Counted from the first letter of the stretch, positions 9,948 through 19,670 are shown. The stretch: DNA of 37,902 nt from an uncultured Bacilli bacterium (GCA_947628145.1 CANQYU010000006.1:1-37902); one strand, 5' to 3'. The notes: generated by a model from the sequence alone, not told the origin. A program made the numbers and translations.

Positions 9948-11294
9948 ATGCAAATTAAAGATATAATAGGTTTAGATGGGGCTAAGTTAGTCAAGGGAAA
10001 TGAACAAGAATATTTGACTAATTTTTCCAAAGATACTCGAACTCTGCAAAAAGGGGATACTTATATTGGAATTAAAGGGGAACTATATGATGGCTGTGAT
10101 TTTTATAAAGAAGCCATTCAAAAGGGAGCTAAAACTTTAATTTTAAAGAATATGGCTTTAGAAAATATTCCTGAAAATATTAATGTTATATTCGTTAATA
10201 ATCCCAATGATTTTTTAATTGAATTAGCGAAAAAGAAAAGAAATACTTTAAATATTCCGATTATTGCGGTCACAGGAAGCGTAGGTAAAACTAGTACTAA
10301 AAATATTATAAGTGCTGTTTTAAGTACTAAATATAAAGTTTTAAAAACTAAAGGTAACTTAAATACTAAAATAGGTTTAGCTCTAACTATTTTATCCATT
10401 ACCGACGAAGAAATAGCCGTGGTCGAAATGGGCATGAACCAATTTGGGGAAATTAGAGCTCTTACTAATCTTGCTAAACCTAATGTGGCGGTAATAACAA
10501 ATATTGGAACTGCTCATATAGGTAATTTAGGTAGTAGAGAAAATATATTAAAAGCTAAATTAGAAATCATAGAAGGCTTAAATGGTCCACTTATTATTAA
10601 TAATGATAATTCATTACTGCATGATTGGCAAAAAAATAATTCTTTTACTTATCCCATTATTACTTATGGTTTAGAAAATAAGAGTGATTATTTTGGTACT
10701 AATATAACTTATAATGCCTTTGGTAGTAGTTTTAAATTAAATAATGAAGATGTAAATATTAATGTTTTAGGTAAACATTTTATTTATAATGTCTTAGTCG
10801 CATTTGCGATTGGTGATTTATTTAAAGTTGAACATTCAAATATTATTGCTACTTTAAAACATTTAGAATTAGAACCCCATCGTATGGAGTTAATTAAGAA
10901 ACCTTTTTATACCATTATTGATGATACTTATAATGCTAGTTATGATTCAGTTTATTATGCTCTTGAGGTATTAAGTAAGTATTCTAAAACCAGAATCGCT
11001 ATTTTAGGGGATATATTAGAACTAGGCGAATATGCCCCAGAAATTCACCAAAAAATTGGTAAGTTAATTGTTTCTAATAATATTAATATTTTAATCACTA
11101 TTGGTAATTTAGCTTTAGAAATAAATAATGAAGCTCTAAAAAATGGCTTTAATAAAAATAATAGCTATCACTTTAATACTAATGAAGAAGCTATTAATTT
11201 ATTAAATACTTTAGACCTTAAAGATAGTACTATTTTAGTTAAAGCTAGTCATAGTATGGATTTTCTTACTATTGTTAATGCCTTAAATAAATAG
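9948..11294 (+). CDS. murF: UDP-N-acetylmuramoyl-tripeptide--D-alanyl-D-alanine ligase
   Basis: GSVGKTSTK P-loop, EMGMNQFGEI, DDTYNAS, LGDILELGEY. Confidence 0.95.
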   Translation: MQIKDIIGLDGAKLVKGNEQEYLTNFSKDTRTLQKGDTYIGIKGELYDGCDFYKEAIQKGAKTLILKNMALENIPENINVIFVNNPNDFLIELAKKKRNTLNIPIIAVTGSVGKTSTKNIISAVLSTKYKVLKTKGNLNTKIGLALTILSITDEEIAVVEMGMNQFGEIRALTNLAKPNVAVITNIGTAHIGNLGSRENILKAKLEIIEGLNGPLIINNDNSLLHDWQKNNSFTYPIITYGLENKSDYFGTNITYNAFGSSFKLNNEDVNINVLGKHFIYNVLVAFAIGDLFKVEHSNIIATLKHLELEPHRMELIKKPFYTIIDDTYNASYDSVYYALEVLSKYSKTRIAILGDILELGEYAPEIHQKIGKLIVSNNINILITIGNLALEINNEALKNGFNKNNSYHFNTNEEAINLLNTLDLKDSTILVKASHSMDFLTIVNALNK

Positions 11295-11449
11295 TCATGT
11301 CGAATTTTGTCGAACGATTTTTCTTGCACTTATTATAATAAATGTGTAAAATAAAAAGCGTAGTTCTGAATGAAACCTACACTCCTTAAAAATAATAAAT
11401 CATAAAAATATTCTTAGTTAACTTATTTAAGTTCAGAACTACTTAAATT

Positions 11450-11545
11450 TTAATTTAAAGCATAGGCTACAATAGTGGCAATAACACTACCAACCATTGC
11501 TATTAACATAACCCAAGCAAATATCTTTTTTGTTTTTTTACTCAT
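11450..11545 (-). CDS. 31-aa single-TM small protein, DUF4044-like (MSKKTKKIFAWVMLIAMVGSVIATIVAYALN), not in the ORF track
   Basis: Translated by hand; RBS-like gaaatggtgaaaaat upstream; resembles the small Firmicutes DUF4044 proteins (KKTKKIxAWxML..MVGS). Confidence 0.65.
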   Translation of the reverse strand: MSKKTKKIFAWVMLIAMVGSVIATIVAYALN

Positions 11546-11628
11546 ATTTTTCACCATTTCTTTTTAATTTACTTATATAATTTATCATATTTCTAAGATA
11601 ATTGCAATATAATTTAGTGGTGATTAAT

Positions 11629-12207
11629 ATGAAATATTTAAAAGCCGTAATTAAAAAGCAAAAAAAATATTTAAAGCTTTTTCTATTTATTTTAGGTATA
11701 GGCTTTATTATGGGTCTTTTTTTCTATTCTAAAACATCTAATTCTTCTATTTATGCGGAAATAAAAAATATCAGTACCACTCTTAGTACTACTCATATTA
11801 ATTACTTATTTCTTCATTTACTTATTATTGCCTTTATATTACTTACCTCTTTAACTATTATTGGTACTTTATCTATTCCTCTATATATAATTTATGAAGG
11901 CTTTAGCCTTGGTTATAATATGGCTAGTTTAACTACTGTTTTTCACTTTAAAGGTTTAATATATAGTTTTATTTATATTCTTCTTACTAAAGGTTTATAT
12001 CTTATTCTTATTGCTATTTTATTTAAAAAATTAATTAGTCTTATAAAATATTTAATCAATATATTAATTTATAAAAATACTTTAAAATATAATATTTATG
12101 CTAATTTAAAAGTTATAATAATCTGTCTTATAAGTATTTTTTTAAATGATATAATAATTTATTTATTTGCTCATAAAATACTTAAATATCTTGCTTTTAT
12201 ATTATAA
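11629..12207 (+). CDS. Polytopic membrane protein, SpoIIM (stage II sporulation protein M)-like
   Basis: Multiple TM helices; LSIPLYIIYEGFSLGYNMASL resembles the SpoIIM family core; RBS GGTGAT supports ATG at 11629. Confidence 0.5.
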   Translation: MKYLKAVIKKQKKYLKLFLFILGIGFIMGLFFYSKTSNSSIYAEIKNISTTLSTTHINYLFLHLLIIAFILLTSLTIIGTLSIPLYIIYEGFSLGYNMASLTTVFHFKGLIYSFIYILLTKGLYLILIAILFKKLISLIKYLINILIYKNTLKYNIYANLKVIIICLISIFLNDIIIYLFAHKILKYLAFIL

Positions 12208-12243
12208 TTTTGCTTTTTTAAAACTTCATGATATAATATATCT

Positions 12244-13359
12244 GTGATGTTTATGGAAAAAGTTATTGTTGGCATAAGTGGAGGTGTAGATTCCGCGGTC
12301 GCTGCCTTATTATTAAAAAAAGAGGGATATGATGTAGAGGGGTTATTTATGCGCAACTGGGACTCTATGTTAAACAATGATACTCTCGGTAATCCTAATT
12401 TTAATGCGGATATTTGTCCTCAAGAACAAGATTATAATGATGCCTTAAAAACTTGTGAAATACTAGGAATTAAACTCCATCGCGTTGATTTTATTAAAGA
12501 ATATTGGGATTATGTTTTTACTTATTTTTTAGAAGAATTAAAAAAGGGAAGAACTCCTAATCCCGATATGTTATGTAATCGTTTTATAAAATTTGATTTA
12601 TTTAAAAAAGAAGCCTTAAAATTAGGTGCCAAATATATAGCCACCGGTCATTATGCTCGTTTAATTGATGGTAAACTTTATAAAGCTAAAGATTTAAATA
12701 AAGACCAAACTTATTTTTTAGCTGCCCTTAAAAAAGAACAATTAGAAAATGTTTTATTTCCTTTAGGGGAACTTACCAAACCGGAGGTAAGACAAATTGC
12801 TAAAGAAGCTGGTTTAAATGTTGCTAGCAAAAAAGATTCCACGGGTATTTGTTTTATCGGAGAAAGACACTATCAAGAATTTATTAAAAACTATTTAAAA
12901 CCTAATCCTGGTGATATTATTGATGTCAAAACAGGTAATATAATTGGTAAACATACCGGACTTATGAATTATACTATTGGTCAAAGAAGAAATGTTGGTT
13001 TAAGTGGCGATGAAAAAAGACATTATGTATGTGGAAAAAATGTTGCTAAAAATATTTTATATGTTGCTTTTGGCGAAGATAATTCTTATTTATATAGTGA
13101 TGCTTGTACTCTTGAAAATATTAATTTAATGGCTCCTTTACCCCCCAAGCTTCATGCTAAATTCCGTTATAGAGGGGAAGATGTTCCCATTGTTGTTGAA
13201 AAAGTCACAAATCAAGAAATTAAAATCAGTGAACCAGAATTAGCTAAAAGCGTCACTCCGGGCCAAGCTTGCGTTTTCTATGATGGAGAAGAATGTCTTG
13301 GATGTGGTTTTATTAAAGATGTATATAAAAATAATGAAAAATTATGGTATTTAAGTTAA
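12244..13359 (+). CDS. mnmA: tRNA-specific 2-thiouridylase
   Basis: GISGGVDSAVAALLL PP-loop, DICPQEQDYNDA, CNRFIKF, DSTGICFIGER, GQRRNVGL. Confidence 0.96.
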   Translation: MMFMEKVIVGISGGVDSAVAALLLKKEGYDVEGLFMRNWDSMLNNDTLGNPNFNADICPQEQDYNDALKTCEILGIKLHRVDFIKEYWDYVFTYFLEELKKGRTPNPDMLCNRFIKFDLFKKEALKLGAKYIATGHYARLIDGKLYKAKDLNKDQTYFLAALKKEQLENVLFPLGELTKPEVRQIAKEAGLNVASKKDSTGICFIGERHYQEFIKNYLKPNPGDIIDVKTGNIIGKHTGLMNYTIGQRRNVGLSGDEKRHYVCGKNVAKNILYVAFGEDNSYLYSDACTLENINLMAPLPPKLHAKFRYRGEDVPIVVEKVTNQEIKISEPELAKSVTPGQACVFYDGEECLGCGFIKDVYKNNEKLWYLS

Positions 13360-13415
13360 TTTAAGTTTTTTACTTAAATTTTTCTTTTGGAAAGGACTCA
13401 AAAAAATTGTAATAT

Positions 13416-13450
13416 ACTTGACAAGTAAGTGTTAAGTACATTATAATGTA
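13416..13450 (+). promoter_or_regulatory. Promoter (TTGACA-18-TATAAT) overlapped by two palindromes (ACTTGACAAGT; TACATTATAATGTA)
   Basis: Read directly upstream of the 13477 HTH gene. Confidence 0.65.
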
Positions 13451-13476
13451 AGTGTAAAAGTATAGGAGAATCAAAA

Positions 13477-14253
13477 ATGAATTGTTTAAATGAATTATTA
13501 CAAGAACTTGGTATTTCCAAAGTTAGATTAGCCAAATATTTAAATGTCTCTCGTCAAATGGTTTATAATTATTTAGAATTAGAAGACATTAATAAATGGC
13601 CTAAAGAAAAGAAAATATTACTTTTAAAACTCCTTGACATTGAAGATGGCGAAGAAAATACTATTAGTAATATTAAAATTACCACCGACTATTTAATGGC
13701 CGTGGAAAATCGTTTAAATCAAGGCGTTAAAAATTCTAGTGATATGGATAATTATTTTGATATGAAAGGCTTAAATAAAGAAGAACAAACTTTAATTGCC
13801 GATATTACCTATCTATTAAAAGAAAAATTAATGGATGAGAATAATAAAGCTGAAAATACCCATGCCATTACTTATTTATATCATATGTTACAGTCTATTG
13901 ATAATGTTCCTGAAATTAAGTATATTTTAGGTTATATGTCTAAAACTACAGGATTTATTAATCCTGAAGAATATGCTTTCGATGAAGAACGCCAATTTAT
14001 TTTTGAAGGAATTTTATATTCCGCTTTAACTTTATATAATAATGGGGGAGCTTCTAAGAGCAAGCTTCAAGAGAGCCATAAACGTTTTGTTCAAGAAATA
14101 GAACAAAAAAATGAAGAAAAATTAAGTCGTACTCAACAATTAAATACGATTAAAATTCAAGCTTTAAGAGAATTAGGTTATAATCAAATAAATGAACAAA
14201 ATGCCGCGGAGGTATTTGAGAAAATCGCCGAAATTCAATCGCGAAAAGTATAA
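13477..14253 (+). CDS. HTH-domain protein of unknown function
   Basis: N-terminal HTH (LGISKVRLAKYLNVSRQMVYNYLE); remainder not recognised. Confidence 0.65.
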   Translation: MNCLNELLQELGISKVRLAKYLNVSRQMVYNYLELEDINKWPKEKKILLLKLLDIEDGEENTISNIKITTDYLMAVENRLNQGVKNSSDMDNYFDMKGLNKEEQTLIADITYLLKEKLMDENNKAENTHAITYLYHMLQSIDNVPEIKYILGYMSKTTGFINPEEYAFDEERQFIFEGILYSALTLYNNGGASKSKLQESHKRFVQEIEQKNEEKLSRTQQLNTIKIQALRELGYNQINEQNAAEVFEKIAEIQSRKV

Positions 14254-14275
14254 TTACAAAAAGTGGGGTAGTAAA

Positions 14276-15079
14276 ATGCAAAAAAAATATATTCTTATTG
14301 GGGTCTCTTTAATAATTATTTTAGCTCTAATCTTTTTATTAGTCGGAGATAAAAATTTAAATCTTAAAAGTCCCGAAATTGAAAAATTATATAGTTATCT
14401 TGGTGAGGTCGATGTTTACCATTGTGGTGGTTTAAATACTTATAGTTCGGAAGCTGTAACCAAGGATACTTTAACATCTGATACTCGTTTATGTATGGCT
14501 TATTATAATATTCCCGCCAAAGACATCAGCTCTCAAACTGTCGAAATAACTGGTAAAAATGCTAATTCTTTAAATATTTGTAAAGTAGGCGAGGGGACTA
14601 CCCTTTCCGCCGGGGATAATTCTAATTGTGCTTATACTAAAATCAGTAAAGAAAGCCTTAAACAAGCATATCTTGAAATCTATGGCGAAGAACCTAAAAA
14701 ATATGAAGAATTTAACATATCTAATACTAAAAGTTGTTATTTAGAAGAAGATACTTATTATTGTGGTGATGCTGAAACTTATAGTATCTCCATAATGCCT
14801 GAGACTAATATCTATCGTCTTAAAAAAAGTGCTTTAAAGAGATTTAATGGCGATATCATAATTAGTGATTACTTTTTAAAAATTGCAAATAACAAATGTT
14901 ATTTAACCGCGAGTGGGGAAGAGGAGAGTAGTACTTGTACTGAAGCCCTATCTAAATATTCTAACTTTGATTCTCTATCTAATGCTGAAAAAGCGCAATT
15001 TGTTAAAAAATATGGTAAACTATATAAACATGTCTATAAAGAATTAAATAATAATTATTATTGGTCAAAAAGTTATTAA
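14276..15079 (+). CDS. Membrane-anchored, Cys-containing extracytoplasmic protein of unknown function
   Basis: MQKKYILIGVSLIIILALIFLLVG TM anchor; RBS-like sequence before 14276 favours this start over 14192. Confidence 0.6.
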   Translation: MQKKYILIGVSLIIILALIFLLVGDKNLNLKSPEIEKLYSYLGEVDVYHCGGLNTYSSEAVTKDTLTSDTRLCMAYYNIPAKDISSQTVEITGKNANSLNICKVGEGTTLSAGDNSNCAYTKISKESLKQAYLEIYGEEPKKYEEFNISNTKSCYLEEDTYYCGDAETYSISIMPETNIYRLKKSALKRFNGDIIISDYFLKIANNKCYLTASGEEESSTCTEALSKYSNFDSLSNAEKAQFVKKYGKLYKHVYKELNNNYYWSKSY

Positions 15080-15101
15080 AGGGAACTCTCCCTTTTTTCT
15101 T
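15079..15101 (+). terminator. Rho-independent terminator
   Basis: AAAGGGAactcTCCCTTTTTTC. Confidence 0.7.
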
Positions 15102-15416
15102 TTTTCCCCTTTTTTAAATTTAAAGCCCCCTTTCTTAATATTTCCTAAAATATTTTCTAATTTTTTCTTATATATTTATCTTATAACCTTATTTATATAT
15201 ATAATAAAGATATAACGCGTATATTAACCTTATTTAATAATATAATAAGGTTATAAATAAAACTAAATTAAATATTTTAAAATTAAAAATTTTTAAGTTT
15301 CTAAATAAGTCTCTAAATTGTTTTTACTTTTTATAGACTTAAATAGTAATTTAAAATACTATAACCAATAACCCAAAATAACTTAAATTTATCATGTTTT
15401 TTTATTCAAAAATAAT

Positions 15417-15444
15417 TATTCGCAAAATGTATATTATGTTAACT
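15417..15444 (+). other. dif: Candidate dif site (XerC/XerD chromosome dimer resolution)
   Basis: TATTCGCAAAA-TGTATA-TTATGTTAACT; by hand 23/28 matches to E. coli dif (GGTGCGCATAA-TGTATA-TTATGTTAAAT) with identical central hexamer, and 10/11 in the XerD arm to B. subtilis dif. Confidence 0.8.
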
Positions 15445-15469
15445 TGAACCTCAGAAAAACATTTTATAA

Positions 15470-16231
15470 TTAACTAATGCTGAGTAAATAATTAATTATA
15501 ATAAGTCCTACTCCTAAACCCATGCCTAATCTTAAATAAAACCTTTGTTCATATTTTAAAGCTTTAGGTAAAATTACCTCTATTGATAATGTAATCATTA
15601 TTCCGGCAACTAAAATCAGTATAATACTAATAAGTGCATTCGTAATATACTTACTAAGAAATATATAAGCAATTATCGCGCCTATTGGCTCCGCTATACC
15701 TGATAAAAATGTTTTAAATAATGCACTCTTTTTTGAGTTAGTCGCATAATAAATTGGAACCGCAATAGAAATACCCTCTGGGATATTATGAAAAGCAATT
15801 GCTAAACCTAGTTTTATCCCTACCCTAATATCTTTATATGAACTCATAAATGTGGCAATACCCTCAGGAAAATTATGTAAAATTAAAGCTAACATATTAA
15901 GTATTCCCAGCTTATATAAATCACTTTTTTTAACCTCTTGTTTAGTCATTAATTTATTTAAATATTTAATTAATATTATTCCTCCAATAAATGCCAAAAT
16001 ACCTATAATTATTCCGCTTGTAATCCCCTTTTCTTTTAAAAGCGTATAAGAAGCCTCCGGAATTAAATCAGTAATACTTATTCCTACCATAATTGCTAAA
16101 GAAAAAGCTAAGGAACCCGCGATAAATTTATTTATATTTTCTTTTTTAAATTTAAAAAATATTACTAATCCCCCGAGCATAGTCGATAATCCTGCTAAAG
16201 TTGATACTAAAAGAGCACCAATTATTTCCAT
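15470..16231 (-). CDS. ZIP family metal transporter (ZupT-like)
   Basis: HNFPEGIATF and HNIPEGISIAVPIYYA signatures in TM IV/V. Confidence 0.93.
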   Translation of the reverse strand: MEIIGALLVSTLAGLSTMLGGLVIFFKFKKENINKFIAGSLAFSLAIMVGISITDLIPEASYTLLKEKGITSGIIIGILAFIGGIILIKYLNKLMTKQEVKKSDLYKLGILNMLALILHNFPEGIATFMSSYKDIRVGIKLGLAIAFHNIPEGISIAVPIYYATNSKKSALFKTFLSGIAEPIGAIIAYIFLSKYITNALISIILILVAGIMITLSIEVILPKALKYEQRFYLRLGMGLGVGLIIINYLLSIS

Positions 16232-16301
16232 ATCATCACCACTAAATTATATGAATTATATTATTTGTTTAAGCCATAATAATAGTGGGAGGGAAAAGAA
16301 A

Positions 16302-16460
16302 ATGAAAAATCAAAATAGAAGACAAGAAAATTCTAGAAATTCCAGAAACGAAAGTTCTAGAAGCTCTAGAAATGAAAACTCTAGAAATTCCAGAAGCGAA
16401 AGTTCTAGAAGTTGTCGTAATGAAAATTCTCGAAGCGAAAACTCAAGAAATAATCGTTAA
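16302..16460 (+). CDS. Low-complexity Arg/Ser/Asn-rich small protein (52 aa)
   Basis: MKNQNRRQENSRNSRNESSRSSRNENSRNSRSESSRSCRNENSRSENSRNNR; strong RBS gggagggaaaagaaa supports ATG at 16302. Confidence 0.6.
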   Translation: MKNQNRRQENSRNSRNESSRSSRNENSRNSRSESSRSCRNENSRSENSRNNR

Positions 16461-16484
16461 TTAATTTTTAAAAGAAGCCAGGTT

Positions 16485-17399
16485 TTATGGCTTCTCTTTT
16501 TTTAATAAAGGATGATTTTCATATTCTTTTTCTAACTTTTCATTAGTTATATGAGTATATATTTGAGTTGTCGAAATATCACTATGACCCAGTAATTCTT
16601 GCACTATTCTTAAATCTGCCCCATTATTTAATAAATGAGTCGCAAAGGAATGCCTTAAAACATGGGGACTGATATTTTTTTTAATACCTTTATCTTCACA
16701 TAATTGTTTTAAAAATTTAAAAAAAGCTTGTCTCGTTATTTTCGTATGTCTCGAACTAATAAAGACATATTCGCTATCTTTAGCTCCCAATAATTTTTCT
16801 CTTCCATGAGCTATATAATCTTGCATTGCTTTCTTCGCATAATCATTTATTGGAACAATTCGCTCTTTACTACCCTTTCCCATTACTTTAATGGTATTAT
16901 CATTTAAATATAAATTACTCATAACTAAATCACATAATTCAGTAATTCTTATCCCACTTGCATATAGTAATTCTAACATTGCTTTATTTCTTAAATCATA
17001 AGCTGTACTTGTTTTTATATCTAATAATTTATCTACCTCTTCTTCTGTTAAATAAACTGGTAATTTCTTTTCTAATTTCGGCATTTTAATATTTTCACAA
17101 GGATTAATCTTTATTATATTATGTTCTACTAAATATTTATAAAAATTATTAATACTCGTCAAATGATGGGCTTTGGTTTTGGCTTTTTTATTAATTTCTT
17201 TTCTTAAATATTCTTGAATATCTTCTTTCTTTAAATAAATTATATTTTGTTTAAAGTAGCGAGCAAAATTAAGTAAATCATATCTATAAGAATTTCTACT
17301 ATTTATTGAGGTATTATATTCTGTTACTAAATATTCTTCAATATAAGTTTTAAGTTCTAAATTTCGTTTTAAAACCTCATCTTGTGCTTCTTTTTCCAT
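16485..17399 (-). CDS. xerD: Site-specific tyrosine recombinase XerD-like
   Basis: Catalytic SGIRITELCDL, SPHVLRHSFATHLLNNGADLRIVQELLGHSDISTTQIYTH. Confidence 0.92.
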   Translation of the reverse strand: MEKEAQDEVLKRNLELKTYIEEYLVTEYNTSINSRNSYRYDLLNFARYFKQNIIYLKKEDIQEYLRKEINKKAKTKAHHLTSINNFYKYLVEHNIIKINPCENIKMPKLEKKLPVYLTEEEVDKLLDIKTSTAYDLRNKAMLELLYASGIRITELCDLVMSNLYLNDNTIKVMGKGSKERIVPINDYAKKAMQDYIAHGREKLLGAKDSEYVFISSRHTKITRQAFFKFLKQLCEDKGIKKNISPHVLRHSFATHLLNNGADLRIVQELLGHSDISTTQIYTHITNEKLEKEYENHPLLKKEKP

Positions 17400-17464
17400 T
17401 ATACCACCTATACTAATTATAACACGTTATCTTGATTTTATGGTATAATTAATTTGGTGATTAT

Positions 17465-18664
17465 ATGGAACTTTTAGCAAATAAAATTCGGCCTCAAAAA
17501 TTAGAAGATATTATAGGTCAACAACACTTAATTGGGGAAAATAAAGTTCTTTCTAATTTAGTTAAAAATGGTAAATTATTTTCTATGATTTTATATGGTA
17601 AACCTGGTATAGGTAAAACCTCCATAGCTAATGCTTTAATTAATGAACTTAATATTAAATCTAAATTTTTAAATGCTACGACTAATAATAAAGCTGATTT
17701 TGAAATAGCTATTGAAGAAGCTAAAATGTATGGTGAAATGTTTTTAGTTATTGACGAAATCCATCGCATGAATAAAGCTCAACAAGATATTTTACTCCCT
17801 CATATTGAATCTGGGTTAATTATTTTAATTGGTCTTACTACATCTAATCCATATCATAAAATTAATCCCGCTATAAGGAGTAGATGTCAAATATTTGAAT
17901 TAAAAGAATTAGAATTAGAAGATATAATTTATGGTATAAAAAAAGCTTTAAAAGAATTACCAAATATTAAAATAACTGACGAAGCTATTAAATGTATAGC
18001 TACTCTTAGCGCTGGCGATTTTCGCTCTGCCCTTAATTTATTAGAAGTTTGCTATTATTCTAGTAATGAGCATAATATTACAATTGAAGATGTTAAAGCC
18101 ATTAATAATAAAGCTGTTTTCTTTCATGATAAAGACGAAGATGGCCATTATCAAGTATTAAGTGCTTTTCAAAAATCCATTCGCGGAAGCGATGTAGATG
18201 CTTCTTTACACTATTTAGCTCGCCTTTTAGTCGCGGGCGATTTAGATAGCATCGAAAGACGTTTAAGTGTTATTGCTTATGAAGATATTGGTCTTGCTAA
18301 TCCCGGCATAGGTCCTAAAGTTATGGCTGCCATAGAAGCCGCAGAATTAGTTGGTTTACCTGAAGCTATTATCCCTTTAGGAACTATTGTCACCGAAATG
18401 GCATTATCTCCTAAAAGTAATAGTGCTTATTTAGCTATAAATGAAGCTATTAATGATATTAATAAAGGTTTATCGGGAGAAATTCCTAAACATTTAATAA
18501 ATCCCTCCCCTGATTATATTTATCCCCATAATTATAAAAATGATTATTACCCTCAAGAATATTTACCGGAAAAACTTAAAAACAAAGTTTATTATCATAA
18601 AAAAGATAATAAATATGAAGCTAATTTAAATAAAATATATGACGAAATGCGAGGTTTAAAATGA
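17465..18664 (+). CDS. rarA: Replication-associated recombination protein A (RarA/MgsA AAA+ ATPase)
   Basis: RPQKLEDIIGQQHL, GKPGIGKTS, DEIHRMNKAQQD, EDIGLANP. Confidence 0.95.
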   Translation: MELLANKIRPQKLEDIIGQQHLIGENKVLSNLVKNGKLFSMILYGKPGIGKTSIANALINELNIKSKFLNATTNNKADFEIAIEEAKMYGEMFLVIDEIHRMNKAQQDILLPHIESGLIILIGLTTSNPYHKINPAIRSRCQIFELKELELEDIIYGIKKALKELPNIKITDEAIKCIATLSAGDFRSALNLLEVCYYSSNEHNITIEDVKAINNKAVFFHDKDEDGHYQVLSAFQKSIRGSDVDASLHYLARLLVAGDLDSIERRLSVIAYEDIGLANPGIGPKVMAAIEAAELVGLPEAIIPLGTIVTEMALSPKSNSAYLAINEAINDINKGLSGEIPKHLINPSPDYIYPHNYKNDYYPQEYLPEKLKNKVYYHKKDNKYEANLNKIYDEMRGLK

Positions 18665-19632
18665 AAATAAGTATTATTGGCATAGGAATATATAGTATAG
18701 CTTTAGCTTTAAATATTCCCTCAAACTATAAAATAACGATGTGGACTGAAAATATCGAACTAGAAAAGCAATTTAAAAAAAACCATCAATTAATTCCCAT
18801 CACTGATGTTTTAATTCCCTCTAATATTAAAGTTACATCAAATATTAAAAAAGCTTTAAATAACCCTGATTTAATTATTATAGGTACCTCAGCTAAATAT
18901 GTCAGAAATGTTTGTACCAGTATAAAAGAATATTTTAATCCCCTTACTCCTGTTTGTATTGCTAGTAAAGGAATAGAAAATGGTACTTGTAGTTTTTTAT
19001 CAGATATTGTTAAAACTGTTTTAAAAGCTAAACATCTAGCTGTTATTTCTGGCCCTACTTTTGCCATAGATTTAATTAATAAAGAACCTTGTAGTTTATC
19101 TATTGCTTCCACTAGTAAAAAGGCTTTAAAATACGTTAATATGGCCTTAGCTAGTAATAATTTAAAATTAAGAGCTAATAAAGATTTATATGGTACTGAA
19201 ATTTGTGGTAGTATTAAAAATGTTATTGCTATTGCCGCCGGTATTTTAGATGGTTTAGGTTATAAAGAATCTACTCGAGCTTTTTTAATTACAGAGTCTT
19301 TACATGATATTAAAGAATTATTAGGTAAACTTGATTGTAATCCTAAAACTATTTTATCTTTTGCTGGCATTGGCGATTTAATTTTAACTGCTAACTCTCC
19401 TAAAAGTCGTAACTTTAGTTTTGGTGTTTTATTAGGTAAAAAAGCTTCTATAAGACAAATAAATAATTACTTAAAGAAAAATACTACCGAGGGCTATTAT
19501 ACTCTTCTATCCATAAAAGCTTTAACTAAAAATAAAAAAATAAAAATACCTATAATAAATATAATCTATGATATAGCTGTAAATAATAAAGAACCCGAAA
19601 TATTAGTTGATTTTCTAATTAATAAACAATAA
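18661..19632 (+). CDS. gpsA: NAD(P)H-dependent glycerol-3-phosphate dehydrogenase
   Basis: SGPTFAIDLINKEPC, CGSIKNVIAIAAGILDGLGYKESTRA, GIGDLILTA. Confidence 0.93.
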   Translation: MKISIIGIGIYSIALALNIPSNYKITMWTENIELEKQFKKNHQLIPITDVLIPSNIKVTSNIKKALNNPDLIIIGTSAKYVRNVCTSIKEYFNPLTPVCIASKGIENGTCSFLSDIVKTVLKAKHLAVISGPTFAIDLINKEPCSLSIASTSKKALKYVNMALASNNLKLRANKDLYGTEICGSIKNVIAIAAGILDGLGYKESTRAFLITESLHDIKELLGKLDCNPKTILSFAGIGDLILTANSPKSRNFSFGVLLGKKASIRQINNYLKKNTTEGYYTLLSIKALTKNKKIKIPIINIIYDIAVNNKEPEILVDFLINKQ

Positions 19633-19670
19633 AAAAGATAGAGAATTACTCTCTACCTAATGATAAATAT

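Noticed and set aside
11290-11360. Plus-strand promoter-like TTGCAC-17-TAAAAT as evidence of a type I toxin/sRNA
   Set aside because: Only a short unsupported ORF follows and there is no plus-strand T-tract terminator; kept only as a note under the small-protein finding.
12171-12377. Minus-strand ORF overlapping the mnmA start
   Set aside because: Overlaps the conserved PP-loop coding region of mnmA; no support.
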